Source: Mesostigma viride (lineage: Eukaryota > Streptophyta > Mesostigmatophyceae > Mesostigmatales > Mesostigmataceae). From it: a stretch of DNA of 64,000 nucleotides. Position 1 is the first letter of the stretch; every line of letters starts with the position of its first letter. Shown one piece after another: positions 24,949-35,100 of this stretch. Location: assembly GCA_009746045.1 (NCBI GenBank), contig RPFO01000188.1:1435955-1499954 (forward strand). Direction: 5' to 3'. The position numbers and the translations under genes were made by a program. The notes below the pieces were generated by a model. That model was not told where the DNA came from and made no database searches. It was given only the letters and a program-made list of their open reading frames with translations.

Positions 24949-25184
24949 AAAACCTAGCCTCTTGGGGCGAGGACGAATCACTAGGCTCGGAACACCCGTA
25001 TGCATGAATATGATCGAATATAAGCATCTCGTTGGTGCAAATATCGATATGAATATGATCGAATATGAGCATCTCCTTGGTGCGCATATAATTAGAGCCG
25101 GGTGCCAAATCGGAACGAATTATTCCCCCAAATAATCCGCTTCCGAGTGGATTCGAACCTGCGCCCCGCAAGGAACCAGGTCTT
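24949..25184. other. Spacer with an inverted copy of the integrase ORF tail and a tRNA B-box-like word
   Basis: The segment 24,949-24,986 (AAAACCTAGCCTCTTGGGGC...) is the reverse complement of 26,248-26,285, the last codons of the nested integrase ORF. After it come two near repeats of ATATGATCGAATAT(A/G)AGCATCTC (about 25,008 and 25,054). Near 25,149 is TGGATTCGAACCTGCGCCCC, whose minus strand contains the B-box GGTTCGAATCC. No complete tRNA fold is visible, so a tRNA-derived origin is only a possibility. Confidence 0.5.
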
Positions 25185-25321
25185 AGTTAGGTTAATATTG
25201 TGCGGAAACCTTTTTGCCACTTGGGCTACTCAGGTTCCGCACAATATTACCGGCGATAACCACTCGCCGGACACTCAAGTTCACGACGTCGTCTCGAGGC
25301 AGACGGCTGGGGGGTAGTAGC

Positions 25322-26287
25322 ATGGGAAAACAACTCAGGAATGCAGTAAAACTGGCTAGACAACACTGTCAAGAATGTCAGTTCAATAGCCCCAAACCTC
25401 AAAAATGGCATACTGCAACTCCTTCCACCAATAGGGGCATGATAGTGGGGGATGTGATGCACATCAACAAAGATGTCCAACCCTACCTGATCCTAAAAGA
25501 CTCATGGTCCAGGTTCACAGTAATGGAACCCCTACCTGGCATGTCTGCAGGGCAGCTACGTGTTGCACTCATGATTGCTTTACCCAGATTCTACCCAGTT
25601 GACAGAATTTTGCTTGATCAACAATTTTCTTGTCTGACTGACCTGGAAGGGTGTGAAGCAATAGAGATTGCTGGGCTGGAAGATCATGAGGGTCAGGGGG
25701 TCATTGAAAGAACCATCAGATCTGTCAAAACCCTACTAGCCAAAAATCCTTCCAAGGATGCTACTTCAGGGGTCTATTGTGACAGGGCACTCTGGTGTCA
25801 TGAAATGTGCACAACCCTAAATATGAGACCTGTCTTGCATGCCACGTGGGGTGAAGTAATCCCAGCAGGCCTGCAGGCAGGTGTATATCCCCCAGAGGTG
25901 ATAGCACTGTACAACACTGCACGTGCACAAACCTCAGCAAAACTGGCAGAAAAAGATAAAACCCATTCCAGGCCAGTATTCCAAAAAGGTGATCAAGTTC
26001 TCTATTACAAGGAAAACAGCTTTGGTAAGGTTGGAACTTGGCTAGGTCCAGTTACCATCCGTGGATTTACCAAAAACAGCAAGACCGTGGAGGTCAAGCA
26101 CAATATCAATGGGAAGCGTCACAGGGTGAGCTGTCATAGAATTAAGAAGTATTATTCTCCCATGGCAGACGTGCCTGGGGAAGAGTCCTTAAGCATGGAC
26201 TCACTACTTCTATCTGGCAACTCCAGCATGCCCAGCAGTAGCTCTGAGCCTAGTGATTCGTCCTCGCCCCAAGAGGCTAGGTTTTAG
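25322..26287 (+). CDS. Integrase-like DDE recombinase of the nested element (321 aa)
   Basis: From the ATG at 25,322 (MGKQLRNAVKLARQ) the protein has a C-x2-C pair (HCQECQ), then the catalytic-type residues D at 25,451 (GDVMHI), D at 25,616 (LLDQQFS) and E at 25,706 (GVIERTI). A C-terminal SH3-like part follows (KGDQVLYYKENSFGKVGTWLGPV). The order matches retroelement integrases. The protein resembles the host pol integrase (SRFTVMEPLPGM against SRYRLIDVLPGM) but is clearly diverged. The upstream His pair of the zinc finger is not seen, so it may be N-terminally truncated. The Ser-rich tail (SSMPSSSSEPSDSSS) ends in a TAG that abuts the terminal palindrome. The same frame is open upstream to 25,214, but that part is repeat sequence. 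Confidence 0.75.
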   Translation: MGKQLRNAVKLARQHCQECQFNSPKPQKWHTATPSTNRGMIVGDVMHINKDVQPYLILKDSWSRFTVMEPLPGMSAGQLRVALMIALPRFYPVDRILLDQQFSCLTDLEGCEAIEIAGLEDHEGQGVIERTIRSVKTLLAKNPSKDATSGVYCDRALWCHEMCTTLNMRPVLHATWGEVIPAGLQAGVYPPEVIALYNTARAQTSAKLAEKDKTHSRPVFQKGDQVLYYKENSFGKVGTWLGPVTIRGFTKNSKTVEVKHNINGKRHRVSCHRIKKYYSPMADVPGEESLSMDSLLLSGNSSMPSSSSEPSDSSSPQEARF

Positions 26288-26491
26288 TTAGGTTAATATT
26301 GTGCGGAAACCTTTTTGCCACTTGGGCTACTCAGGTTCCGCACAATATTACCGGCGATAACCACTCGCCGGACACTCAAGTTCACGACGTCGTGAACTTG
26401 AGTGTCCGGCGAGTGGTTATCGCCGGTAATATTGTGCGGAACCTGAGTAGCCCAAGTGGCAAAAAGGTTTCCGCACAATATTAACCTAACT
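26286..26491. repeat. 206-bp perfect palindrome at the right end of the nested element
   Basis: Two 103-bp arms meet without a spacer at CACGAC|GTCGTG (centre 26,388/26,389). I found no mismatch on reading the arms against each other. The left arm repeats the sequence at 25,185-25,287. A spacer-free palindrome of this size can fold into a cruciform and is unstable in bacterial cloning, so it may also be an assembly product. Confidence 0.9.
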
Positions 26492-27222
26492 GTGTGCCCT
26501 ATAGCTCTGTGCTGATTGATTTCAAGAGGGCTTTTCTCAAGGGAGACCAAGATCAGGCTAGGCAGACTTGGAGAGATATCCCTCCTTTCTTTGTGACTGT
26601 ACCTGCTGTATGGAGAGCAGAGATAAAGGCCAGGTACCTGAGAATTCTGAAAGGGTTGGAAGGTCTCAGGTCCAGTCCCATTATCTGGAGAAAGAGCCTA
26701 GAGAAATTCTTGAAGAATACTTGTGGGTTCTCCGTGTCTCCAGTGGATCCCTGTTTGTTCCAAGGGTCCTACAATGGTCTTCCTGTCTTTGCCTCACTGC
26801 ATGGTGATGACCTGCATCTCATAGGTCCACCAGACTGGGTTGAGGCTGTCTTGGCTAAGATCCAGAAGCGGTTTGAGCTGGGTAAGATACAGCACATGGT
26901 GGAGAATGAGCCTATGGTCTTCTGTGGCATGCAGGCTACGTTGTTCCAAGCCAAGGGCTCGTGGTTCATCAGGATGGAGGGTGGTAAGGACTACCCACAG
27001 CAGATTGTAGATGCATTGCAGGAGCCCATCACGCAGGCTAGGTGTGCTACCATCAGGGGCATGCTGGCATGGCTTGCAAGTATATGTGCCCCTGACTTGC
27101 TGGTTCTGAGTCGACTTACTGATTCCCAGCTGGTTGAGGTGGGTGCTGAGAGTGTGGTGCAGGCTGTCATGATGTCTCCCCCTCTCATACTGGGTCCTGT
27201 GGATTTGTACAAGCCCCTTGAC
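26492..27222 (+). pseudogene. pol: Reverse transcriptase fragment of copy 1, truncated before RNase H
   Basis: This continues the pol frame after the nested element. It has the RVT_2 hallmarks LIDFKRAFLKGD, LKGLEGLRSSPIIW and a metal-binding box read as LHGDDL (His at 26,800, Asp-Asp at 26,806-26,811) where Copia enzymes have YVDD. The copy stops at YKPLD, just before the RNase H that follows in the copies at 32,184 and 36,040. The next bases (AAGCCCCTTGCT) are filler at a junction. Confidence 0.85.
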
Positions 27223-27443
27223 AAGCCCCTTGCTAAGGGGATAGAAGAGCAGCTGAACCACAGGGTTAACTATTACTTTGATGGTGTGGCTGTCTCTCCC
27301 CTGGCCCTGCAGTATAGCTTATTACCTGAGAACGTGGTGCAGGCCAGTCTTAGGAAGGCAGATAGGATATTTGCCCAGCTGAGACGTAAGGACAAGAACT
27401 GGAATGTGCTGAGGCCTCAGGTGGGGCTGAAGGTCAGGATGTG
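27223..27443 (+). pseudogene. Displaced integrase fragment joined to the reverse transcriptase
   Basis: From 27,237 the frame reads GIEEQLNHRVNYYFDGVAVS to LKVRMW, which belongs to the integrase C-terminal half (23,430-23,635 in copy 1). It lies downstream of the reverse transcriptase and stops at a switch to the opposite strand at 27,443/27,444, where the short word GATGT is shared by both partners. It is a rearrangement product and not a functional domain. Confidence 0.88.
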
Positions 27444-27448
27444 GCTAG

Positions 27449-28804
27449 TCACTGCTGCCCCGACTGGCCCCCTGCCCCAGCAGGCTTGGCCTTCCTGTCA
27501 GGACACTCACGACGCCAGTGACCTTCCTTGCCACACACAAAGCATGCTCCACCCTTCTTCCCAGACCCAGCCCCACCCTTGCCAGGCTTTCCCTGGCCTC
27601 CCTGAGACTGTCCACCCTGCTTGCCCTGGTTGCCTTGAGCTTGGCCCTTGCCTTGCCCTTGGCCACCCTTACCCTGCTGACCACCAGCTTGCTGGCCCCC
27701 AACCCCTCCTTGGGAACCTGCACCCTTGCCACCCTGAGCCCCCTGCCTCTGGCGCCTGAAGCGCTTACGCTTGTTGGGCCTTGCCCCATCACGGGCTGGG
27801 TACCCGGGGACATCACCTTGGCCCTGCACAGCGGAGGTGGCATTGCTGCCATGGGACTGGATAGCTTTGCAGGCAGGATCTGGCTTCCTTATGCTGAGGA
27901 TTACAAGCTCCAGAGCACGCAAGGAGCCATCAGTCTGGTTAAGAAACATGCGGGCACTGTTCCTCCCATCCACACTCAAACCCATACGGTCCAGGAAATA
28001 GTCTGCCAAGGCCCTATCTGTGACTAGGAAGCCATACTTGGCCCCCTTGTCTCTGATACGGTTGAGCCTAGCCCATTCCTCTGCCACAGGGCCCACTATC
28101 TCAAAGGTGTCATACTGATGTTTATAGTAGTTGGTGAGGTTGAGAACCTTGTCAGAGAACTCCTCCCTCAACCCATCCAGGAACTGTGCCCAGGTGAGCT
28201 TGTCCTTGACACCAGTCCTAGCCTTTTCCCTGACACGCTCTGACGAGTCCCTGTTGCATGTGGACGAGTGAAACACTTGCACTAGGTTGACAGTGGGGTC
28301 CACGGAGAGCACAACCAGCTCCATGTCCTCTAGCCACTTGTCTAGAGCTTCCTGTGCTAGTGGTGGGTTAAGAGGCTTTTGTCCATTCATAAGCGTGACT
28401 GCACTCATGTGAGGTCTCGACCCTGGCAGCGCTTTCACCGGCTCCACCACAGTGGGTGTCACAGTAACAACGCCACTTGGGCCAGCAAGCACAGGGGAGA
28501 GCACATCCACGTGAGGCCTCTTACCATTGCCGTCAGCGGAGGTGTCCCTCTTACGCTTCTCCACGGCAGGTTGCCCATTCGCCACCGTTATTGCATCAGA
28601 TGCTCCTAGCGCCCGCGCCTTGCGCGCCTCCTCCACCGAGTCTTCGTGCCGTCTCTTGCTGCCTGGTCTCTTTCCCCCATCGCCCTCGCTGGCTGGGATC
28701 GCCTCCCCCACCAGCTGCTCCTTGTCTTGCCGAGGCTCCTGGCTTGCTCCAGCCGGTGCCTCCATCTCGCCCTTGTCGCCGTCTCCCGGTTTGCCACGAG
28801 GCAT
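27449..28804 (-). CDS. gag: gag (capsid and nucleocapsid), intact copy, 451 aa
   Basis: This copy is complete from MPRGKPGDGDKG to the CCHC knuckle (CFVCGKEGHWRREC) and the TGA at 27,451-27,449. It shows that the copy-1 frame is broken by one missing base. Layout: charged N-terminus, capsid-like helical region, basic patch, Gly/Gln linker and zinc knuckle that should bind element RNA. The TGA is followed by CTAGC, then the join to displaced integrase sequence, so this copy has no pol attached. It lies 52 bp downstream of the upstream ORF in the same orientation. Confidence 0.9.
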   Translation of the reverse strand: MPRGKPGDGDKGEMEAPAGASQEPRQDKEQLVGEAIPASEGDGGKRPGSKRRHEDSVEEARKARALGASDAITVANGQPAVEKRKRDTSADGNGKRPHVDVLSPVLAGPSGVVTVTPTVVEPVKALPGSRPHMSAVTLMNGQKPLNPPLAQEALDKWLEDMELVVLSVDPTVNLVQVFHSSTCNRDSSERVREKARTGVKDKLTWAQFLDGLREEFSDKVLNLTNYYKHQYDTFEIVGPVAEEWARLNRIRDKGAKYGFLVTDRALADYFLDRMGLSVDGRNSARMFLNQTDGSLRALELVILSIRKPDPACKAIQSHGSNATSAVQGQGDVPGYPARDGARPNKRKRFRRQRQGAQGGKGAGSQGGVGGQQAGGQQGKGGQGQGKGQAQGNQGKQGGQSQGGQGKPGKGGAGSGKKGGACFVCGKEGHWRRECPDRKAKPAGAGGQSGQQ

Positions 28805-28856
28805 TATATACAGTGGGATGGCAATACAAAACAGGCGATAGACAAGGAAAACAGGC

Positions 28857-30005
28857 TCAAGCGCTGGTGCTGCCGGAAGAAGCCGCTGGACGCTCCTCAG
28901 CTATGGCCTCCTCCTCACGCTCCTGCGCTGTGCGCGCCACCGGTGTCCCTACGCGCGGAACTGAACGGACCTCCTCCGCGTTGTAAGGACCTAATACCCG
29001 GCTCACCGGCCTCCCGGCTGGTGTCTGCTCCACCGGCAGCCTAGGCGCACTACCACGGCGATACCACTGCAGGTTCCTGACCCACCGACTGCCACCACCC
29101 CGCCTGTCGTTCCGTGACCCCCGACCAATCTCAGCGAAGTCGTGTTCTGGCTCAAACGGGATATGCAACTCCGCCCTACGCCGAGCTGAGTAGCCCTCGT
29201 TTGTGCCGTCCCCTTCGTCAATCTGCTGTGACGAACGAGCTATGATGCCCGTGGGGCGATCCACGAACTCGCTGTGAAAATCCTCGTCGGTGACGTCCCG
29301 ACCGGTGATGACTGTCACCGTTGGCCCACACGCCCCCGGCCTGCTTTGCAACCTCGGTGTATCCAAGGTCGACCAAATGCCGGCTGGTCGTGTCGTGATC
29401 ACCCAGTGATCGGCGTGACCACGCGCCTCTTGGGTCAAGATATTGACCAGGTGCTCACACGTCTGAGCTACCACTTCAGCCGAATCCCACGGACTGTCGG
29501 CTTCACGCGTCTGCGCGTCCCGTATAATATGTGACGCGTCGGTCCCCTCCCCCAGCGAGCTTGTCGCCACCCAGTGATTGTACAATCTGGTACCACCTAA
29601 ACAAATGGCCACCAGCTGGCTCAGCGTTTCACGCGCTAAGTCCAGCGCCTGAATGGTGACGTGCCCGCCCTGGTACGCGACCTCCAAACTGTAGATCAAC
29701 GAAGCTATTTCGTCGCGAATAGCGACAAGCCGCTCCGTGCAGACCCGACCCGTCTCCCCTGGCGACGTCGTCGCCCTTATCCTCATCACCACTGGGTCGT
29801 TTGCCGACGGCCCTGCTGCGTTTCCAAACACAGCAACCCAACCTCCTTCCGCAAGACCCCTCGCAACGTAGGCGGCCTGCACAAACGTAGAAGCGTTGGA
29901 TGGGTGGGAATAGGGGAAAAACGCGTTCTCGCGCGCTGGCGCCTCGGGAGCTGCTTCGTGCCCGGGGGATGACTCAGGTGTCTCGACCCGAGCCTCGGCC
30001 GACAT
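28857..30005 (-). CDS. Extra retrotransposon ORF upstream of gag, second copy (382 aa)
   Basis: This is the same protein as at 19,959-21,107, from MSAEARVETPESS to the Ser-rich end, with no difference that I noticed. It begins 34 bp inside the LTR at 30,040 and precedes gag. Keeping an open frame of this length in both 5' segments supports a real coding function. No homologous family is recognised. Confidence 0.8.
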   Translation of the reverse strand: MSAEARVETPESSPGHEAAPEAPARENAFFPYSHPSNASTFVQAAYVARGLAEGGWVAVFGNAAGPSANDPVVMRIRATTSPGETGRVCTERLVAIRDEIASLIYSLEVAYQGGHVTIQALDLARETLSQLVAICLGGTRLYNHWVATSSLGEGTDASHIIRDAQTREADSPWDSAEVVAQTCEHLVNILTQEARGHADHWVITTRPAGIWSTLDTPRLQSRPGACGPTVTVITGRDVTDEDFHSEFVDRPTGIIARSSQQIDEGDGTNEGYSARRRAELHIPFEPEHDFAEIGRGSRNDRRGGGSRWVRNLQWYRRGSAPRLPVEQTPAGRPVSRVLGPYNAEEVRSVPRVGTPVARTAQEREEEAIAEERPAASSGSTSA

Positions 30006-30039
30006 GAAAAACCTTGCACAACAGAAATGCAATAGTACG

Positions 30040-30680
30040 AGTTAGCGAACAGCCAGAACTGTGAGTTCCTGGTCTCTCGCGCCACACAACGGGATGAGCC
30101 AAAGTTGCAAAGGCAGCAACCTTTTAACCCGTGCACCAAGCCACGACCACGGTGAGCGGTTCCACGACCAATGTGGGAGCCTCGGTTCGAGCTTGCCAAG
30201 ATAGCTGGTCATCCCCCATGACCAAGCTATATCCTTTGCGTTGTTCCTCGTTCCCATCGGTGTGACGAGGCACGTGCAGGCAGGCAAGCAAATCCTCAAC
30301 GTCCACTGGCATCAGTGCAGAGCCAGGACGAACTGGATTTGCCTAGACTCTGCAACCTAGGAAGTACAGGACCTGTCACAAGTCTGCAAGGCCTAGTATC
30401 CTTGCAGACCTGTGCCAGTTCCTGTAGTCCACCAGTCACAGGCTGCTGCTCTTCTGGTCTACGTGGACCACAGTCACGTGATAGTCAGGCTAAGCCTGCG
30501 CAGGCACGGCCTGCCACGTGTCCTGTCCACTACACCAGAGGACTGTACCTCAGTCGGCCACGGACGGCTAGGACTTCGGGACCTCATATCTTTCTTGTCC
30601 CTTGTCTGTTTCAGGCGGTCAGCACGGCGTTGGAAAGGTCTTTCCAAACTGCATCCACTTAGCATATTGGTTGCCCAAAA
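30040..30680 (-). repeat. LTR copy on the minus strand, missing its first 8 bp
   Basis: This is the 5' LTR of the minus-strand segment carrying the upstream ORF and gag. Its internal end AGTTAGC (plus-strand reading) is intact at 30,040. The other end stops at GGTTGCCCAAAA, eight bases short of the full terminus, and is joined to a second, truncated LTR at about 30,684. Confidence 0.88.
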
Positions 30681-30683
30681 AAA

Positions 30684-31181
30684 GCTTGCCAAGATAGCTG
30701 GTCATCCCCCATGACCAAGCTATATCCTTTGCGTTGTTCCTCGTTCCCATCGGTGTGACGAGGCACGTGCAGGCAGGCAAGCAAATCCTCAACGTCCACT
30801 GGCATCAGTGCAGAGCCAGGACGAACTGGATTTGCCTAGACTCTGCAACCTAGGAAGTACAGGACCTGTCACAAGTCTGCAAGGCCTAGTATCCTTGCAG
30901 ACCTGTGCCAGTTCCTGTAGTCCACCAGTCACAGGCTGCTGCTCTTCTGGTCTACGTGGACCACAGTCACGTGATAGTCAGGCTAAGCCTGCGCAGGCAC
31001 GGCCTGCCACGTGTCCTGTCCACTACACCAGAGGACTGTACCTCAGTCGGCCACGGACGGCTAGGACTTCGGGACCTCATATCTTTCTTGTCCCTTGTCT
31101 GTTTCAGGCGGTCAGCACGGCGTTGGAAAGGTCTTTCCAAACTGCATCCACTTAGCATATTGGTTGCCCAAAATGCTAACT
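30684..31181 (-). repeat. Second minus-strand LTR copy, truncated at its 3' end
   Basis: It keeps the LTR 5' terminus (TGCTAACT on the plus strand at 31,174-31,181) next to a polypurine tract, so it is the 3' LTR of the pol-bearing minus segment. About 150 bp of the LTR 3' end are missing at the fusion with the neighbouring LTR. Such an LTR-LTR junction with short deletions fits end-joined or recombined element copies. Confidence 0.87.
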
Positions 31182-32183
31182 CCAACCCTTTCTTCTTTTG
31201 GAGCTGGACCAGCTTGAAATAAACCTAACCTTGCTTGTGCCCACTCAGCCACAGACCGCTTGGTCCCTTGGGGTTGATCAGACCTGATAGGGCCCAGGGT
31301 CCTGCCTCCTTTTGGGTAACAACATATCGCCCTTGGACCAGGCTAGGTGTACTGGCCAGTGAATCAGAGGTCACCCCAGGTTATCCCCTGACCCCTTGGT
31401 CAGCTCCCAACCTTTCCTTGGGAACTTGGTGCTGGATTAAAGTCAAGGCACATTACCTAGTCCAATGGCTGGGATTACAGGATGCCAAGAACGTACTATT
31501 GTGAGTTCCTGATCTTTCACAGTTATCACAGGCGCCCGTTCTTATGGCGCCCGCCTTGGCCAGCCTTTCCCTTTGCTCAAAGAACTCAGGTAGCACCTAC
31601 AAATACTGCCTCCTTGGGGAGCCCATGTCTTCACTGGGTGTTAAGCCCAGGAATCACTCATGCCAGGCTGTGGCTCTGCTGGGGAATTGAACCCCACCCC
31701 AACCTCCAGGTTTATAGGTGACCTGGAACTTTACACAAGAGAAACATTACAACCATGGAACAACATGAGAATGACATGACATGATTATGTTTTATTCAAG
31801 CATTATATAACCCAGAATGTGGCCCCTGGCAACCATGTTCCACATGGTCACACAACCAGGTTCTTTATTAGCAACAGGTTGGAAACAAGCACTAGAAAAC
31901 ATATATACAGCAACCTGTAAGAACCAACATTCGGGTTGCCCTTGCATGGCCTAACTGTTTGAGGCCAAAGGCGTCGACTTAAGTCCTGGCGACTCTTCTG
32001 AACCCCATGGGGAGGGCCAGGCATGATTCTCAGCTGGTAGGAGTGACATTCCACACCAACTCCTGTCCAGGAGGGTGTACCTAACCCTGAAGGACCGGCT
32101 GTCAACCAGTAAGCACCAGTCACCACTTGGTACTTTGGTCAAGCAGCCCACTGGGGCACCCAAGCTGAAGCAAGGCCTGGTCT
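31182..32183 (-). other. Retrotransposon 3' untranslated region and polypurine tract, minus copy
   Basis: This roughly 1-kb stretch between the RNase H stop and the 3' LTR matches 37,362-38,368 in inverted orientation with scattered small differences. The tract CCAACCCTTTCTTCTTTT (31,182-31,199) is, on the minus strand, a purine-rich AAAAGAAGAAAGGGTTGG next to the LTR, which should prime plus-strand synthesis. No coding content is recognised. Confidence 0.8.
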
Positions 32184-35100
32184 CTATGGCCGCCCGTGTA
32201 AGGGGTCCATGAGCCCACGGAGCAGGGGGTACTGCCTCTCCGCCTTCTCCTCCAGCTTGGTGAGGGCATCTGCAGGGTTGTCCACACCAGGCACATGTTC
32301 AATGTGAGCTAGGTAGGACATCTCCTTGAGCAACAAGTAGTCAAGGTCCCTGCTCCTGGCCAGCTGCCTGTGCACAAATTGCACCATGCCCATGCTATCA
32401 GTCCTCACCAGTGTGTGCAGCTGCAACCTACAGGAAGCCACTTGACATAGCTGGTAGAAGAGCTCCCTCAAGTAAAGAGCAGTATGCAGCCCTTCACAGA
32501 TTGCCCTGCACTCAGCAATATCACTGCTGGGTGTAACCCTGTTCTGCAACCGACTGTACCAGGTAACAAGTGAGGTGTGATCTTGCTCCAGGGTAACTAA
32601 TGCTGCTGCCCTGCCCCTGACCTCTGTGACCTTCCTATTGTCCATAGAACTGTCCACATAGAGAACCATGTCAAGGGGCTTGTACAAATCCACAGGACCC
32701 AGTATGAGAGGGGGAGACATCATGACAGCCTGCACCACACTCTCAGCACCCACCTCAACCAGCTGGGAATCAGTAAGTCGACTCAGAACCAGCAAGTCAG
32801 GGGCACATATACTTGCAAGCCATGCCAGCATGCCCCTGATGGTAGCACACCTAGCCTGCGTGATGGGCTCCTGCAATGCATCTACAATCTGCTGTGGGTA
32901 GTCCTTACCACCCTCCATCCTGATGAACCACGAGCCCTTGGCTTGGAACAACGTAGCCTGCATGCCACAGAAGACCATAGGCTCATTCTCCACCATGTGC
33001 TGTATCTTACCCAGCTCAAACCGCTTCTGGATCTTAGCCAAGACAGCCTCAACCCAGTCTGGTGGACCTATGAGATGCAGGTCATCACCATGCAGTGAGG
33101 CAAAGACAGGAAGGCCATTGTAGGACCCTTGGAACAAACAGGGATCCACTGGAGACACAGAAAACCCACAAGTATTCTTCAAGAATTTCTCTAGGCTCTT
33201 TCTCCAGATAATGGGACTGGACCTGAGACCTTCCAACCCTTTCAGAATTCTCAGGTACCTGGCCTTTATCTCTGCTCTCCATACAGCAGGTACAGTCACA
33301 AAGAAAGGAGGGATATCTCTCCAAGTCTGCCTAGCCTGATCTTGGTCACCCTTGAGAAAAGCCCTCTTGAAATCAATCAGCACAGAGCTATAGGGCACAC
33401 CCTTAACCAGAAAAGACAGAAATATACACAGCAGAATCCTCCACGTGTCATGCAGCATCCCTGGAGTATAGAGCTCCTCATCTAACAACTGGCCAGTGCC
33501 ATGATACTCGGTTACAACTGGTCTGACATGTGGCACCTGGACACCATCAACCTCCTTGAGCTTGAGGACAAACATCAATCTGAGCAGCTGGTGAACTTCT
33601 GGCAGCTCATCCACAGGTTCTGCACAGTTGGAAACTATCCACTCATGCCCAGAAGCAACAAAGCCAAGAGTCCATGCCTTAGCCATCTTGGGGCTCTGCA
33701 TCATCTCGACTAGCTGGCGCCAGGGAATAGGACTGTGAGCAGCTATCTGGTACCTGTTTACCCCTAACTGCCTTGGATCAAAGGTGGTTGGGATTATCAA
33801 CAAGTCCTCAGCTATGGGCTCCTGACCTGAGGACCCTCAGCTGGCTGACTCCTAACAGCCTTCACCGCCACTGCAAGACCCTGGGAATAGTGATATCTTT
33901 CAAGGGGGAGGCTGCCCCTGCCTTCTAGTGCCAACTCATCAGAGGTCAAAGTAACCCCTGGCATGCACAAGAAGTTCTGACCCAGAATGGCAGGCCCCTG
34001 ATAGCCCTCTACCACACAGAACGTGGTGGGCACCCCTAAGATAGGCACACTCACTTCCCCAAGGATCTTCATGGACACCTTTCCTGAGAAATCAGACACA
34101 GCAAGGCAACTGGGATGGGACATCTGTAAGCCTACAGCATCCTCTTCCCTGATGACAGACACCTGTGAGTTGGTATCTACCTCCATTGTAGCTGCCCAGC
34201 ACGACCCCCACCCCGTGAGCTTGGATACCTTGGGATCATGTTTGCTGCGCATGAGTGCTCGGATGACGTCCGCCATGAGAGGCCCCCGGGCCTTAGGTGG
34301 CTGCCCCGTCCCCTCTGGCCTTGTGACAGTTGCTTCAGCAGCCTCCTCCTGCTCGTCATCTTCCAGCAGGGACAGACCATCATCCACCACCAGAGGATTG
34401 TTAGCTGCTGCTGCCTGGCTCTGGCCTGGCTCCTCAACCCAGCTGGGAGGGCCTGGCCCGTCTGCAGGCCAGATTGCATGTGGCCTTCTTTCCTTGACAT
34501 GAGCCCAGGACAACCTGTACACGTGCCTTGGATCCTTTTCCAAAGCCACCAGGCAAGATCTGTTAGCTTCTTCCACACGAGTGACAACCCCATCCTGCCA
34601 CTTCCCCCGCTTGCCTGGAATAGATGGTTCCTTCCACATCCTGACCTTCAGCCCCACCTGAGGCCTCAGCACATTCCAGTTCTTGTCCTTACGTCTCAGC
34701 TGGGCAAATAACCTATCTGCCTTCCTAAGACTGGCCTGCACCACGTTCTCAGGCAACAAGCTATACTGCAGGGCCAGGGGAGAGACAGCCACACCATCAA
34801 AGTAATAGTTAACCCTGTGGTTCAGCTGCTCTTCTATCCCCTTACACCAGGCTGCCCTCTCTAAGGCAGATGCCACAAGTGGCACTGACTCTGCTGCTAG
34901 CACCACTGTCTTCACTTCACGTATGGATCTCTCTACAGCCCCTTGCTGCCCATGACTCTCCCTGGGGACTACTACCAGCTTACAAGGCAGCTGGTCCTGA
35001 TGCTTGAGCAAACAGTCAAACTGCAAGTCTGCCTGCACACTCTTGCACACCCCAAAGCCTGGGATCAGGGCCTTCATACCCAACAACAAGTGGTGCTCCT

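Larger units (their letters stand above)
24876..26491 (+). mobile_element. Nested 1.6-kb element with inverted ends and its own integrase, target duplication GTGTG
   Basis: The element starts AGTTAGGTTAATATTG and ends with the reverse complement of that word. GTGTG lies on both sides (24,871-24,875; 26,492-26,496), and the empty site is seen once at 36,145-36,149, so the boundaries are exact. Inside are two more direct copies of the end sequence (25,185; 26,286), an integrase ORF (25,322-26,287) and a terminal palindrome. It has no reverse transcriptase and no gag. It may be a cut-and-paste element using a captured retroelement integrase, like the Ginger group in principle, or a non-autonomous retroelement remnant. 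Confidence 0.82.
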
